64,000 nucleotides of DNA from Christensenella sp. UBA7588. GTDB taxonomy: Bacteria > Bacillota > Clostridia > Christensenellales > CAG-917. The stretch spans positions 49,788 to 113,787 of the forward strand of contig DLKM01000020.1 of the NCBI GenBank assembly GCA_002478945.1. Direction: 5' to 3'. Position 1 is the first letter of the stretch. Each line of letters opens with the position of its first letter. The translations under genes and the position numbers were made by a program. The notes beneath the pieces were generated by a model. That model did not search any database, was not told the DNA's origin, and saw only the letters and a program-made list of their open reading frames with translations. Positions 7,324-17,320 of this stretch are shown piece after piece.

Positions 7324-9543
7324 TTACATTTCGTCTATTGCAAACGAACGCTTGCCTTGAACCGTTTCGATTTTACCGTTAGGAAAAACGAGAACGCACT
7401 CAAAGCCTTGAACGTCCACATTCAGACTGATATGTTTATTGACTCTTTCCCAGTCAATCGATATGCTTTTGCCACCGCGTGCATAAGCAATGTTTGCGCT
7501 GTTTACGCCATCGATAAGTATCGGTTTTATTCTTATCGAATTGCTATCTACCACGTCGAGCCAACCGATGTTCTTATAGAACCACGCAAGAATTGCGCCC
7601 CAAAAATGGTGGTTGAAAGACGGAATTCGTTTCATACCGTCTTTTCTCATTTTTTTGCCGTCAATGACTTCGTACTCCTCAAAACTTTCCCACAAAGTCG
7701 TTGCGCCCTGTTCTATCCAATAGCCGTATGACGGGAAACTCTTTTGCGTAATAAGTTTGAAACACAAATCGATGTCGCCGTGTTTTACAAGCGTATCGAA
7801 CAAATACTTATATCCCACAACGCCGACTCTGAAATGGTCGTCTTGTCCGTGAATAAGGTCAATCAAGTCACGGTATGCGTTGATGCTCTCGTCATTTGTC
7901 AATACACCAGTTTGAAGAGCCATTGCAAGCACCGTTTGTGTTTTCACGACAAGTCTATCGTCTCTCACGTATTTCTTGCGGAAATCGCGTTTAAGACGTT
8001 TTGCAAAGTTTTCTATTTTATCGGTAGGCAATTCGACTGCATCAAACATTTTTATCGTCTTTGTCGCGATGTCAATCATCGTCAAAGAGTCGGTGATTTC
8101 CACAGGCGTTTCAAAATCGCCTTCGTTTTTCGTGTATGTTTGAACCCAATCACCCAAGCCGAAATTTGCCAAGCCGTCTGCGTTCAAACGTGTCGTGACA
8201 TAATCGAAATATTTGCTTATCGCTTCGGCATTGTCTTTTACAACCTTTTCATCGCCGTAAAAACGATAAAGTTGATACGGCAATTCAACAATCACACTAT
8301 CCCAAGCAGGTCCGTTTCCGAAATCGAAGCCCCAACCTGCCGTCGGAATAATTCCAGGCAAAGCGCCGTTTGCTTTTTGAACGTTGCGAATTTGAAGCAA
8401 CCATTGTTCAAGACTTGCCTTTGCATCGAACGTGTAAAGCATTTGCTCTGCACTAATCGAAGCATCCGCCGTCCAACCGTTCTTCTCTCTTTGCGGGCAA
8501 TCGTATGGATAGTAAACGAAATTGCTTATATCACTTTGAAGCGTCATTTGGACAAGTTTATTTACAGTTTCGTTGTCGCATTTGAAATCACAAACCTTAG
8601 GCAAATCACTGTGGGTAGAAACAAACTCAACTGTGTCGAGCGTTGCTTGTTCGTCTTTTAATCCGCAAACTTCGCAATATCTGAAACCGTGCCAAGTGAA
8701 ACTCGGCAAATAACTTTGTTCACCGCTTCTACAAACGTACACGTCGTGTTGATTGTAACCGTCAACGGTTTTATCAAAAGAAATACTGCGATAATCGATG
8801 CTACCGTCTTCGCAAATCTCTTCCGCAAAGTACATATCGATACGTTGTCCTTCTTCTGCATTTTGCAAATGAAGCAAGCAAAGTCCCGTATCGTTTGCGC
8901 CGAAGTCATACAAATATCCGTTCGGCGTTTTCTTCAAACATACGGCTTTTTTAGGCTTACCTTCGACAATCGGTTGAACTTTATTCTCTACAATTTTACC
9001 TTTTGGGGCATCTGCCAAAATCGCTTTTTCAAAACCGCTTAAATCGGTATCGGTCAAAACGCCTTTTCTTTCCAAACGTGCGTCATAACGCTCTCCGCAA
9101 CGGAAATCGTCAAAAGTAATCGGGCTGTCTATCGCAACAAACGTTTCGTCCGTTTCAAGCAATACTTTGCCGTTTGCACTTATATTCAATGCAAATTTAG
9201 GTGCGCTACGATAAGGCGCGGACTCATTGAGCCAAATATCCGAATCGTTGGTGTTGACAAATCCGTTTCCAAGCAACACACAAAGAACGTTGTTTTCTTT
9301 TTTGAGTTTATTTTCAATATCGTAAACGTCGTAAACAACAACTTGGTCGGGGTTGCTCATATAAGGCGCAAACAAACTCTTATTGAGTTCTTCCCCGTTC
9401 AAAAACAATCTATAAAGACCGACTGCTACAATCGTCAGTTTTGCGTTTTTAGAATTATCACAATCAAATACACGCTTAAAAAGCGGCGCATTTACGTGCC
9501 TTTCTATAGTGTTGTATTCCTTTGATCGTGCAATAAATTTCAT
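7324..9543 (-). CDS. Alpha-L-rhamnosidase (GH78 family)
   Basis: A 739-residue protein with no signal peptide, so it acts on imported oligosaccharides in the cytoplasm. The N-terminal half is beta-rich with a LYRLFLNGE segment typical of GH78 accessory domains. The (alpha/alpha)6 catalytic region holds the hallmark YPYDCPQREKNGWTADA near residue 345 with its general-acid Glu/Asp cluster. It also has GNGPAWDS and a late SFNHHFWGAILAW segment. It supplies L-rhamnose to the RhaA/RhaB/RhaD enzymes encoded just downstream. The ribosome binding site is weak, and the 87-bp gap upstream could hold a secondary promoter, though none is convincing. Confidence 0.92.
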   Translation of the reverse strand: MKFIARSKEYNTIERHVNAPLFKRVFDCDNSKNAKLTIVAVGLYRLFLNGEELNKSLFAPYMSNPDQVVVYDVYDIENKLKKENNVLCVLLGNGFVNTNDSDIWLNESAPYRSAPKFALNISANGKVLLETDETFVAIDSPITFDDFRCGERYDARLERKGVLTDTDLSGFEKAILADAPKGKIVENKVQPIVEGKPKKAVCLKKTPNGYLYDFGANDTGLCLLHLQNAEEGQRIDMYFAEEICEDGSIDYRSISFDKTVDGYNQHDVYVCRSGEQSYLPSFTWHGFRYCEVCGLKDEQATLDTVEFVSTHSDLPKVCDFKCDNETVNKLVQMTLQSDISNFVYYPYDCPQREKNGWTADASISAEQMLYTFDAKASLEQWLLQIRNVQKANGALPGIIPTAGWGFDFGNGPAWDSVIVELPYQLYRFYGDEKVVKDNAEAISKYFDYVTTRLNADGLANFGLGDWVQTYTKNEGDFETPVEITDSLTMIDIATKTIKMFDAVELPTDKIENFAKRLKRDFRKKYVRDDRLVVKTQTVLAMALQTGVLTNDESINAYRDLIDLIHGQDDHFRVGVVGYKYLFDTLVKHGDIDLCFKLITQKSFPSYGYWIEQGATTLWESFEEYEVIDGKKMRKDGMKRIPSFNHHFWGAILAWFYKNIGWLDVVDSNSIRIKPILIDGVNSANIAYARGGKSISIDWERVNKHISLNVDVQGFECVLVFPNGKIETVQGKRSFAIDEM

Positions 9544-9630
9544 ATCCTACGCCGCTTATTACTTTGTACTATCTTGTTTTAACAGCAAGTGTCTGCGTTT
9601 GCGCATTTTGCTCAATCGTGAGTATACTCT

Positions 9631-10092
9631 TTAACGCAAACTCTTTTCATACATACACACATTATTCCCTTTTGAGTTGACAAACGGTATTCCAACCATT
9701 TCAAAACCTAATGATGTATGCAGTGCTATGCTTGCTTCATTATCTACTCTTATTTGTTGGGAAATCATTGAATATCCCTTTTCTTTTGCTATACCAATAG
9801 CCTTAATCATTGCTGCTTTTGCAAAACATTTCCCCCTGTATTCGGGGAAAACTTCAGGGCCTATCGATATTGTTTTGTCTTTGTATGAATACAAAGACAG
9901 TCTGCCAACGACTTTACCGCTTGCAACTATCGCAAACATTTCAAAATATTTTCCGTCGTGTTGTTTTGTATTCCACAAGCAAATCATATCTTCGATTTGC
10001 GCAGTCGTTAGTTCTTGATAAATTCTCTCTGACAAAACCAACGCATCTTTCTTTTCAAAGTTTCTCAATTGTACAATAACTTTTTTCTTCAT
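9631..10092 (-). CDS. GNAT-family N-acetyltransferase
   Basis: A 153-residue protein with the GNAT core: a beta strand VGRLSLYS, then the acetyl-CoA pyrophosphate loop around YRGKCFAKAA near residue 100, and the late NEASIALHTSLGFEMVG segment. The substrate cannot be told. The frame is open to a GTG at 10140, overlapping the PHP gene stop. The ATG at 10092 gives a normal GNAT N-terminus, but neither start has a good ribosome binding site, so the start is uncertain. Its location inside a sugar operon suggests a small-molecule acceptor such as an amino sugar, but this is speculative. Confidence 0.8.
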   Translation of the reverse strand: MKKKVIVQLRNFEKKDALVLSERIYQELTTAQIEDMICLWNTKQHDGKYFEMFAIVASGKVVGRLSLYSYKDKTISIGPEVFPEYRGKCFAKAAMIKAIGIAKEKGYSMISQQIRVDNEASIALHTSLGFEMVGIPFVNSKGNNVCMYEKSLR

Positions 10093-10139
10093 ATTGATGC
10101 TGTTGATGCCGCCTTTCTTGTATTGATAACATTCTAACA

Positions 10140-10844
10140 CTAATTATTTTTTACAATCTCGTGTTTGCATCTATTGATTTCGGCAACCAATTCTCTCTCG
10201 TTTTTGATTGCGTTTTCGAGAATAATTCCCGCTCCGCCGTCTTGCGGTTCGTGAAAATCGCTTCCTGCAAGCGGAATAAGTCCGTTGTCCTTTGCAAATC
10301 GTTCCGCTTGGTCGTTGTGACTATCATGCCTTGCGTATCCGTTGAAAACTTCTACCGCATTAAGCAACGACGGATTTCTATAAGTTATTATCGTTCTGAA
10401 CGGATGAGATTGAGAAAAAATCCACCCGTTTTCTCTGCACAAAAGGCTTGTTTCTTCAACACTGTTTCGGAACATACGCTCACCGCCGTCAAGCACGAAT
10501 TCGGGAGTTATTCCGTAAATCAAGAATTCCGCTTTATATGGCGTGTCTGCGTTGTAATACGAAGTGCAATCAGGCATAAACTCCATACCAAAGAACACGT
10601 CGATCCCCACCTTTTGGCACTCTTGTTTCAATCGATTGTAATGCTCGACAAAGTTTTGATTGTACTCTTTTGCCGTCATTCCGTAGAAATCGATTAAATA
10701 AGAGTTGTAGTGAGAAGTATAAACTATGCCGTCATAACCTTTGCCTTTGTATATTTCCGCAATGGTTTTCTCATCCGTTTGCGCGCAAGGCGAAGTGCCT
10801 TTTACGTGAAGGTGAGTTTCTAATTTATACCGCTTATTTTCCAT
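10140..10844 (-). CDS. PHP-domain metal-dependent phosphoesterase-like protein
   Basis: A 234-residue PHP-domain protein. It shows metal-binding HLH at the N-terminus (ETHLHVKG), YTSHY near 43, a central GMEF, FSQSHPFR near 145 and the terminal GSDFHEP near 205. These match the four PHP motifs of TrpH/YciV-like phosphoesterases. The substrate is unknown. It lies 13 bp after the GH20-like gene and could act on a sugar phosphate or nucleotide, but nothing in the sequence decides this. No signal peptide. Confidence 0.8.
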   Translation of the reverse strand: MENKRYKLETHLHVKGTSPCAQTDEKTIAEIYKGKGYDGIVYTSHYNSYLIDFYGMTAKEYNQNFVEHYNRLKQECQKVGIDVFFGMEFMPDCTSYYNADTPYKAEFLIYGITPEFVLDGGERMFRNSVEETSLLCRENGWIFSQSHPFRTIITYRNPSLLNAVEVFNGYARHDSHNDQAERFAKDNGLIPLAGSDFHEPQDGGAGIILENAIKNERELVAEINRCKHEIVKNN

Positions 10845-10857
10845 TTTGCAAACAATA

Positions 10858-12486
10858 TCAATACCCTGTTGTCATACAATCGCGATAAACGTTTGCGACA
10901 ACGGTTTTTCCTTTGTACTTATCATCGCAACCACGACCGTACACGTCAAGATTGATTTCTTCTTCGAGTTCATCTATTTTGTCGACTGTACCATTTGTCC
11001 AATCTTGCAACATTTCTCTGCAATCTTTGACTCTTCTAATAAGTCCGCCTATTCTTGCCGCTTGCACTTCAAATCCAAAGCCTTTGTTTTCCGTATACCA
11101 TTGTTTCTTGAAACTTTGATAAAACGACTCCAAATATTTGATTTGTTTCGTATAGTCGGCAACGATTTTTGTCATTGCGTCTTTGTCGGCACTCTTATAG
11201 GCATTGCGCGTTCTTACACCTATCTCGTATTTTAGGCTCAATACTTTGCATAGTTTTGCGGCGGTATCAAATACATACCCAAATCTTTCGTTGTTTGCCA
11301 AAGCGCCGAGTTTTTTGCTATAAGCAGAATACTTCTTTCTTGCTTGTGCTTTTTCGTCAACGGTATAGTCGTAAATACCCAAGAAACAGTCATTGTAGAT
11401 CATATACTTCGACGGATTGTAAACGTCAGGCTCTTGTTCGTCTATCATATTCGGCAAATCTATTGACAAAAACTCGTCAAAACCTACGCCGAATTTATCC
11501 TTGAACTTGCGTGCAATATCTTCTTCGTCGCAATTGCCCTTTGCCATTTCTGCAAAATGGAATATTGTCGGCAACAACGCCAGTTTTGAACATTCTTCAC
11601 CATCATCTCCCCAAAATGTCAGCATATAATTCTTGACACCGTTTTGTTTCATAACAGGGAACGCCGCCTTTTGTCCCAACAGACTATAATCGTTTCTCGG
11701 AATAAATCCTAACCAAGACCAACACGCCCCTGCCCAAGTCACGTCTTTTTCACCCAGAAGGTTATGCGCGTCGAGCATACTTTGATAGATTTCTCTATCT
11801 CTTTGGTTGTAATCCCAATAGATCAAGTTTACATTTTCGGGAACAAGATTCTTTGCATCGTCCGAAACCTTTGGATTAAGAACGGGATACTGACCGTCGT
11901 TGTCGAATTTTATAAACATATCCGACCACATACGCGCCTTAAATCCGTATTTTTCGGCAATTTCAAGAACCTTATTCAGATGGCGAAAGAAAATATCTTT
12001 GGGATTTTCATATCCAAAGTCTTTGAGATGTCTGCCAAGTCCAAGGCAATGTGCTTCGTCCATTCCCAAATTGACTTTTCTTGACGTAAAGCATTGCGCA
12101 ATTTCGCAAAACTCTTTCTCGATAAACTTATACGTTTCTTCGTTGTCCGCAAGCAAAACGTTGCCGCAATCGAGAACGGTAGAATTGAATCTTTGCCAAC
12201 GGAAAATCCTATCAAGGTGTGCAAGCGTTTGAATACAAGGGACAAGTTCCATTCCCTTTTCAATGCAATACTTGTCTATTTCCTTGATTTCATCTCTCGA
12301 AAAACCACCGCGTAAGTAACCGAAATACGGTTCGCTTTCGATTTTATAAGTGTCTTCGGTATAGAGTTGCAATTCGGTGTATCCTATATCCGCCAATATA
12401 TCGATGAACCGTTTAAGGAACGCCATATTAGGCACGGCGTTTCTTGAACAATCAAGCATAAATGAAAGCGTCTTGTATTCAGCCAT
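10858..12486 (-). CDS. GH20-like exo-beta-N-acetylhexosaminidase, cytoplasmic
   Basis: A 542-residue TIM-barrel protein beginning near the GH20 catalytic domain, without the usual N-terminal beta domain and without a signal peptide. The catalytic Asp-Glu pair of GH20 substrate-assisted hydrolases is seen in LGMDEAHCLGLG near residue 145. An early ELQLYTEDTY and a QTLAHLDRIFRW segment also fit GH20. The C-terminal 200 residues are helical. It probably removes terminal GlcNAc (or GalNAc) from imported oligosaccharides, with NagB next to it. The ATG at 12486 is chosen over the GTG at 12492 because the GTG lies within the AAGGAG site. Confidence 0.82.
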   Translation of the reverse strand: MAEYKTLSFMLDCSRNAVPNMAFLKRFIDILADIGYTELQLYTEDTYKIESEPYFGYLRGGFSRDEIKEIDKYCIEKGMELVPCIQTLAHLDRIFRWQRFNSTVLDCGNVLLADNEETYKFIEKEFCEIAQCFTSRKVNLGMDEAHCLGLGRHLKDFGYENPKDIFFRHLNKVLEIAEKYGFKARMWSDMFIKFDNDGQYPVLNPKVSDDAKNLVPENVNLIYWDYNQRDREIYQSMLDAHNLLGEKDVTWAGACWSWLGFIPRNDYSLLGQKAAFPVMKQNGVKNYMLTFWGDDGEECSKLALLPTIFHFAEMAKGNCDEEDIARKFKDKFGVGFDEFLSIDLPNMIDEQEPDVYNPSKYMIYNDCFLGIYDYTVDEKAQARKKYSAYSKKLGALANNERFGYVFDTAAKLCKVLSLKYEIGVRTRNAYKSADKDAMTKIVADYTKQIKYLESFYQSFKKQWYTENKGFGFEVQAARIGGLIRRVKDCREMLQDWTNGTVDKIDELEEEINLDVYGRGCDDKYKGKTVVANVYRDCMTTGY

Positions 12487-12521
12487 AAACACTCCTTGTG
12501 ATTACAGTTTTTATCTTAATT

Positions 12522-13286
12522 CTACACTGCCGATGCGCTTATGCTATCCATCACGGATGCGCTTGAAAGCAATTGCGCCGCCGCTTTATCGACAACGAGA
12601 ACTGCGTTCGGATGCTTTTGAAGTATGCTTGCAGGGCAACTCTCGCCAATCTTCTTTTCGACGGTCTTGTACACGGCAAGCGCCTTGTTGCTTCCCGACG
12701 CAAGTATAACGATTTTCTTTGCTTGCATAATGTCCGCAATGCCCATAGAAATCGCACGAGTAGGCACTTGCGAGATGTCGTCGAAAAGTCTTGAATTGTC
12801 CTTTATCGTATTTTCTGTCAAGTTGACGATATGAGTGTGACTGTCGAACGGCGTTCCCGGCTCATTGAAAGCAATATGTCCGTTGCTTCCAAGTCCCAAA
12901 AGTTGAACGTCTTGGCGCAACTCTTTTACGAGATTGGTGTATCTTTCGCACTCTTTGTCAAAATCCGTTGCTTTTCCGTCGGGAAGATGCGTGTTGTTTT
13001 TGTCAATATCGATTTTATCAAAGAGATTGTGGTTCATAAACCAAACGTAACTTTGGTCACTCTCTTCACCGAGTCCGACGTATTCGTCCAAATTGACCGT
13101 TTTAACGTCTTTGAACGACAACTCGCCCTTATGGCAAGCATCTGCAAGTCTTGCGTATGTACCGAGCGGAGTTGTTCCAGTTGCGAGTCCCAAAACCGCA
13201 TTAGGTTTGTTCTTCACCACTTCGGCAAGCAACTCTGCGCCGACTTTGCTCATTTCTTCATAATTTTCAACAACAATAATTTCCAT
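12522..13286 (-). CDS. nagB: Glucosamine-6-phosphate deaminase
   Basis: A 254-residue enzyme converting glucosamine 6-phosphate to fructose 6-phosphate and ammonia. Family motifs are clear: LGLATGTTPLGTY (phosphate site) near residue 32, VNLDEYVGL carrying the catalytic Asp near 70, and LGLGSNGHIAFNEPG with the active-site His near 135. It completes the GlcNAc route started by the GH20-like enzyme and by NagA, which is in the neighbouring operon. It lies between ManA and GH20, and both NagB and ManA deliver fructose 6-phosphate. Confidence 0.95.
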   Translation of the reverse strand: MEIIVVENYEEMSKVGAELLAEVVKNKPNAVLGLATGTTPLGTYARLADACHKGELSFKDVKTVNLDEYVGLGEESDQSYVWFMNHNLFDKIDIDKNNTHLPDGKATDFDKECERYTNLVKELRQDVQLLGLGSNGHIAFNEPGTPFDSHTHIVNLTENTIKDNSRLFDDISQVPTRAISMGIADIMQAKKIVILASGSNKALAVYKTVEKKIGESCPASILQKHPNAVLVVDKAAAQLLSSASVMDSISASAV

Positions 13287-13337
13287 TTGTTTCTCTTTCC
13301 GTTTGTCTTGTCGACCAACCTATCGGTTGTGGGATTG

Positions 13338-14411
13338 TCAGTCTTGTTTGCTCGGCAAGCACTCAACAAGCACTGCTTTCGTATCGGATACGATGCTATA
13401 TTTGCCTTCCGCAACATAAGGAAGATAAAAATAATCACCGCGTTTTATATCTCTCTTGTAATTTTCGCCGACGATTTGCGCATTGCCTTCAAGGCAGATA
13501 TACACTGCCGGCGCGTAACTCATAACGAAACTTCCGCCGTCCTGAACGGTATGGCGCACTTCCGCAAAGCAAGGCGTATCGTCATAGCCGATAAGCACTT
13601 CTTTTTTGTATTTGTCCGTATCGACGACGGTCTTCGGCGATACTTTTGCGTATGCCTTTGCCGCGTCGCCGTATATGTCGTAATTGATTGCGTCGAGTGC
13701 GACGTCCTTATCGAGTCCGATGTATTCTTCGTTGTAACTGATGTGATAATCACCGCACCAACGTTCGGGTTGAATGGTGAAATCCGTCGGCTCTTGCACT
13801 TCTATAATCGTGCAACCTGCGCCTATTGCGTGGATAAGTCCCGCGCGGATAAGCCACAAATCGCCCACTTGCACTTCTACACCCGCAAGAAGGTTGCCCA
13901 TTATGTCTTTTTCCACTTCACTGCGTTCTTCGAGCGCGGACAATTCTTCTTTCGTGATTTTGTCTTTGAATCCGAAATAGAGTTTCGCGCCCGGACGAGT
14001 TGCAATCACGAGCCACGCTTCCGTCTTTCCATATTCCGAGTTGAAATATTTTCTCGAAAAGTCTTTCGTCGGGTGTACTTGGAACGGCAATCTCGTTGCG
14101 CTGTCCAAAAACTTGACGAGACAATCGTATTTACGGTCGCCCAAAAGTTCTTCTTTATGTTCGTTGAGCAAATCGTCAAAGAACAAATCCGTGCCTTTTA
14201 CGACGGATACGCCGTCACGCTTTCCAAAATACTTTGGATTGATTGCTCTTACCTTGCTTGCAACCCATTCTTCGGGGAACATATTGTCCGTTCCATCATC
14301 GAAACCGTCCGCAAAAATCTCTTTGAACGGTTTGCCCCCGTGATAGATACGATACACTCTGTTGCGTTCAAAAAATATAGGTTGCGACACTATGCTTTTA
14401 ATATCGTTCAT
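13338..14411 (-). CDS. manA: Mannose-6-phosphate isomerase, type I
   Basis: A 357-residue zinc isomerase interconverting mannose 6-phosphate and fructose 6-phosphate. Zinc ligands fit the type I pattern: QVHP near residue 116, KTEAW near 133 and the His in AGLIHAIGAG near 210. The C-terminal cupin-like half is present. The start overlaps the PfkB gene stop by 4 bp, pointing to translational coupling. It would use mannose freed by the GH38 alpha-mannosidase, although no mannokinase other than the PfkB protein is seen in the window. Confidence 0.93.
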   Translation of the reverse strand: MNDIKSIVSQPIFFERNRVYRIYHGGKPFKEIFADGFDDGTDNMFPEEWVASKVRAINPKYFGKRDGVSVVKGTDLFFDDLLNEHKEELLGDRKYDCLVKFLDSATRLPFQVHPTKDFSRKYFNSEYGKTEAWLVIATRPGAKLYFGFKDKITKEELSALEERSEVEKDIMGNLLAGVEVQVGDLWLIRAGLIHAIGAGCTIIEVQEPTDFTIQPERWCGDYHISYNEEYIGLDKDVALDAINYDIYGDAAKAYAKVSPKTVVDTDKYKKEVLIGYDDTPCFAEVRHTVQDGGSFVMSYAPAVYICLEGNAQIVGENYKRDIKRGDYFYLPYVAEGKYSIVSDTKAVLVECLPSKQD

Positions 14412-15292
14412 AATTGTATTGCTCCGTAAAATTCTGTGGCTTTTGCGCCCTTGACATTGCCTTTCATTGCAGCATTATCAAGATTTTCTTTTGTCATTTC
14501 TTTGCCTTCTATTGCCGCAAGGAATGCGCCGAAAAACGCGTCCCCTGCACCTGTTGTATCCACGCATTTGCAACCGCTTATGCTCGGCACAACGCCTTTG
14601 ATACCGTTGTAATAATACGCGCTACCGTCTTTTCCGAGAGTTACGAGCAACAATCTGTCTTTAACGTACAACGATTCTGCCGCCTTGTCCATATCTTGTA
14701 TGCCCGTGTAATCGGCAAGTTCGTCTTCGGAAAACTTGATTATGTCCGCACACTCGACAAACGGCGCATACGCCTTTTTAGCGTCCTCGAAATCGCGATA
14801 AATATCTTTGCGGAAATTCATATCAAAACTGAGTTTTGCGTCTAAATCTTTGGCTTTTTTCGCAACCTTTTTGGCAAACTTTCTGCCCGTTTCTTCCGAA
14901 AGCATAAGCGAGCCGAGATGCAAAATACTCAAATCTTCGTATTTATCGAAGTCTATTTCGTCCAAGTCGATATTGAAGTCTGCCGTATCGTGACGATTGA
15001 ACGCAAAATCGCGCTCGCCGTCCGTAAGCGTAACGAAAGCAATCGTCGTATTGCGCTCATCGTCCGTTTGAATGTCAAGATAATCCAAATTCGCCTTTTG
15101 TGCTTCCGCAGTAACGAAACGCCCGATAACGTCGTTTCCCACGCGTCCGACAAAACCGACTTTTGCCCCGCTTTGCTTTGCGTTGACTGCGAGATTGAAC
15201 GGCGCACCGCCACAAAACGCTTTGAATGTGGTTACACCGTCCGTTTTTTCGCCAATCATATCGGCAAGTATTTCTCCGATAGACAAAATCAT
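14408..15292 (-). CDS. PfkB-family sugar kinase, probable fructokinase
   Basis: A 294-residue ribokinase-fold kinase. It begins MILSIGEILADMIG, with GGAPFNLAV near 30, GRVGNDVIG near 50, and the C-terminal signature DTTGAGDAFFGAF near 245 with its catalytic Asp and anion hole. The ATG at 15292 is chosen because AAGGAG lies 6 bases upstream; the frame runs further into the ABC ATPase gene. The best family match is fructokinase, but the substrate could be another hexose such as mannose, which would fit the adjacent manA. Confidence 0.85.
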   Translation of the reverse strand: MILSIGEILADMIGEKTDGVTTFKAFCGGAPFNLAVNAKQSGAKVGFVGRVGNDVIGRFVTAEAQKANLDYLDIQTDDERNTTIAFVTLTDGERDFAFNRHDTADFNIDLDEIDFDKYEDLSILHLGSLMLSEETGRKFAKKVAKKAKDLDAKLSFDMNFRKDIYRDFEDAKKAYAPFVECADIIKFSEDELADYTGIQDMDKAAESLYVKDRLLLVTLGKDGSAYYYNGIKGVVPSISGCKCVDTTGAGDAFFGAFLAAIEGKEMTKENLDNAAMKGNVKGAKATEFYGAIQL

Positions 15293-15302
15293 AAGCCGCT
15301 CC

Positions 15303-17273
15303 TTAGAACAATTTGATTTGTTCCTTGGTGTTGATAACACCACACTCGTCGGTATCGAGTTGTAATTTTACGTTTTCTGCATCGAAATCCTTGTCCACGC
15401 AGACAATAACTCTTTCGACTTTCTCTTCTTTTGCTTCTTTCGCTTTCTTTTTGCCGACAACTTCTTCCGTTTCGGTTTTTTCTTCACCGATTTCACATTC
15501 GATGAACTTTTCATTGCCGTAATCGAAGCGACCTACGACCTTTGCGAAAATTCCTTCGTCAGCAACGTGAATTTGATACGGATTGAACGTGAATGACAAG
15601 TGTTTGCCGAAAATTGATCTGCTTGCGGTCGTGATAATACGAATTGCTTCTTCTTTCTTGCAGATATAACTGACACCTGCAATGACGAACTCGCAATAGA
15701 TTTCTTTTCTCTTCTTCGTAACGCCCTTATCGTCGGTGTACTCTTTCTGAATGTCGTGTTTGACCATTTTACCCGAAAGAGAATTTTCCATATCGAGCGG
15801 TTTGACTATTTCGTTTTCGCCTTGATAGAACGAGCAGTATTTCAAATCAACGGATACGTTTAATTTCGCACCGTCTTCATACTCGTTTTCTCCGCAAGAA
15901 ACGAACAATGGGAATCCGACGGAATTCAATTGTGCAATATGTTTGCCGTCTATGTTTTCCGTCTTAACGACAGTTGCTTCGATGTCACCTTCAAAGCCGA
16001 TTGCTTCGGAAGGTATGCGCATTGCATATTCACCGTCTTCAAGAGAAATTGCGGGCGGCAATTCTCTCGTCGTTCCAAGGAAACCGACTTTGCCGTTTTC
16101 GACTTTTGCATCGACGAACATATATGTCGGCACTCTCGGTGAAACGGTTCCTTCCGTTTCTGCGTCGAACAAATGAATGTGGCGCATATCGAGCGATACG
16201 TCAATGACTTCGTCAACACTCCATTGATATTGAGTCGGGGCTTTGATGATAACCTTTGTTGCACTATCTGAAATCGTATCTTCGGAATTGAGATTGAAAT
16301 CCGCATAAACTTGGCTGTCAACGCCGAGTTCTTCAACGTGCGAGATACGGCACTTTGCTTGATACGGATATTTGTTCGGATCTACGGAAATATGCTCCGC
16401 ACGAATACCGAGAACGACTTTCTTTTCGCCCGTAAGGTAAGTTCTGTCCGCTTTTGCAAAGAGAGAATACGGAACATCGAATACGCAGTCAGTTCCCGTA
16501 ATAGCAACCTTGACCGTATCGCCTTCGAGTTTGAGCGTCGATTCAAAGAAGTTCATTTGCGGTGTGCCGATAAATCCTGCGACAAACTTGTTGCACGGAT
16601 AATTGTAAAGGTTTCTCGGAGTGTCGATTTGTTGTACGAAACCGTCTTTCATAACGACGATTCTCGTACCCATAGTCATTGCTTCGACTTGGTCGTGCGT
16701 GACGTAAATAAACGTCGTTTGCAATTTATGATGCAATTTGGAGATCTCGGAACGCATAGTCGCTCTGAGTTTCGCGTCAAGGTTTGAAAGCGGTTCGTCA
16801 AGAAGGAACACTTTCGGTTCACGTACGATTGCGCGTCCGAGTGCGACACGTTGACGTTGACCGCCCGACATTGCTTTCGGCTTTCTGTTGAGATATTCTG
16901 TGATGCCGAGAATATTTGCAGCTTCTCTAACTCTGCGGTCAATCTCGTCTTTGGGCATCTTGCGAAGTTTCAAACCGAATGCCATATTGTTGTAAACCGT
17001 CATGTGCGGATAAAGTGCATAGTTTTGGAAAACCATAGCAATATCTCTGTCTTTCGGCTCCATATCGTTCACGACGATATCCCCGATTTTGAGTTCGCCG
17101 GAAGTTATCTCTTCAAGACCTGCAATCATTCTCAAAGTCGTTGATTTTCCGCAGCCGGAAGGGCCGACGAAAACGATAAACTCTTTGTCCTTGATTTCCA
17201 TAGTGAAATCGTTGACTGCTTTTACGCCGTTCGGATAAACCTTATAAATGTGATTTAATGTAAGACTTGCCAT
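15303..17273 (-). CDS. Sugar ABC transporter ATPase (MsmX/UgpC type) with long C-terminal extension
   Basis: The first 370 residues are a standard carbohydrate-importer ATPase. They include Walker A GPSGCGKST near 37, Q-loop VFQNYALYP, signature MSGGQRQRVALGR near 134, Walker B VFLLDEPLS, H-loop YVTHDQ, then TOBE-like domains. The protein continues to 656 residues, about 280 more than the family norm. The extra part is beta-rich with a Glu/Lys-rich loop near 610 and resembles no domain I can name. AAGGAG precedes the start. It may energise the permeases at 42.4-44.5 kb; a second ATPase at 48.4 kb could do the same. Confidence 0.92.
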   Translation of the reverse strand: MASLTLNHIYKVYPNGVKAVNDFTMEIKDKEFIVFVGPSGCGKSTTLRMIAGLEEITSGELKIGDIVVNDMEPKDRDIAMVFQNYALYPHMTVYNNMAFGLKLRKMPKDEIDRRVREAANILGITEYLNRKPKAMSGGQRQRVALGRAIVREPKVFLLDEPLSNLDAKLRATMRSEISKLHHKLQTTFIYVTHDQVEAMTMGTRIVVMKDGFVQQIDTPRNLYNYPCNKFVAGFIGTPQMNFFESTLKLEGDTVKVAITGTDCVFDVPYSLFAKADRTYLTGEKKVVLGIRAEHISVDPNKYPYQAKCRISHVEELGVDSQVYADFNLNSEDTISDSATKVIIKAPTQYQWSVDEVIDVSLDMRHIHLFDAETEGTVSPRVPTYMFVDAKVENGKVGFLGTTRELPPAISLEDGEYAMRIPSEAIGFEGDIEATVVKTENIDGKHIAQLNSVGFPLFVSCGENEYEDGAKLNVSVDLKYCSFYQGENEIVKPLDMENSLSGKMVKHDIQKEYTDDKGVTKKRKEIYCEFVIAGVSYICKKEEAIRIITTASRSIFGKHLSFTFNPYQIHVADEGIFAKVVGRFDYGNEKFIECEIGEEKTETEEVVGKKKAKEAKEEKVERVIVCVDKDFDAENVKLQLDTDECGVINTKEQIKLF

Positions 17274-17320
17274 AATTCTCCTTTGTTGCTATATGGTGCT
17301 AACTTTTGTGTTTTTTTATT

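Noticed and set aside
12831..14429. Long rightward open frame (532 codons) opposite nagB and manA
   Set aside because: It is the mirror of two firmly identified genes; sequence rich in Cys, Phe, Val and Arg with no motif, as expected for an antisense frame.
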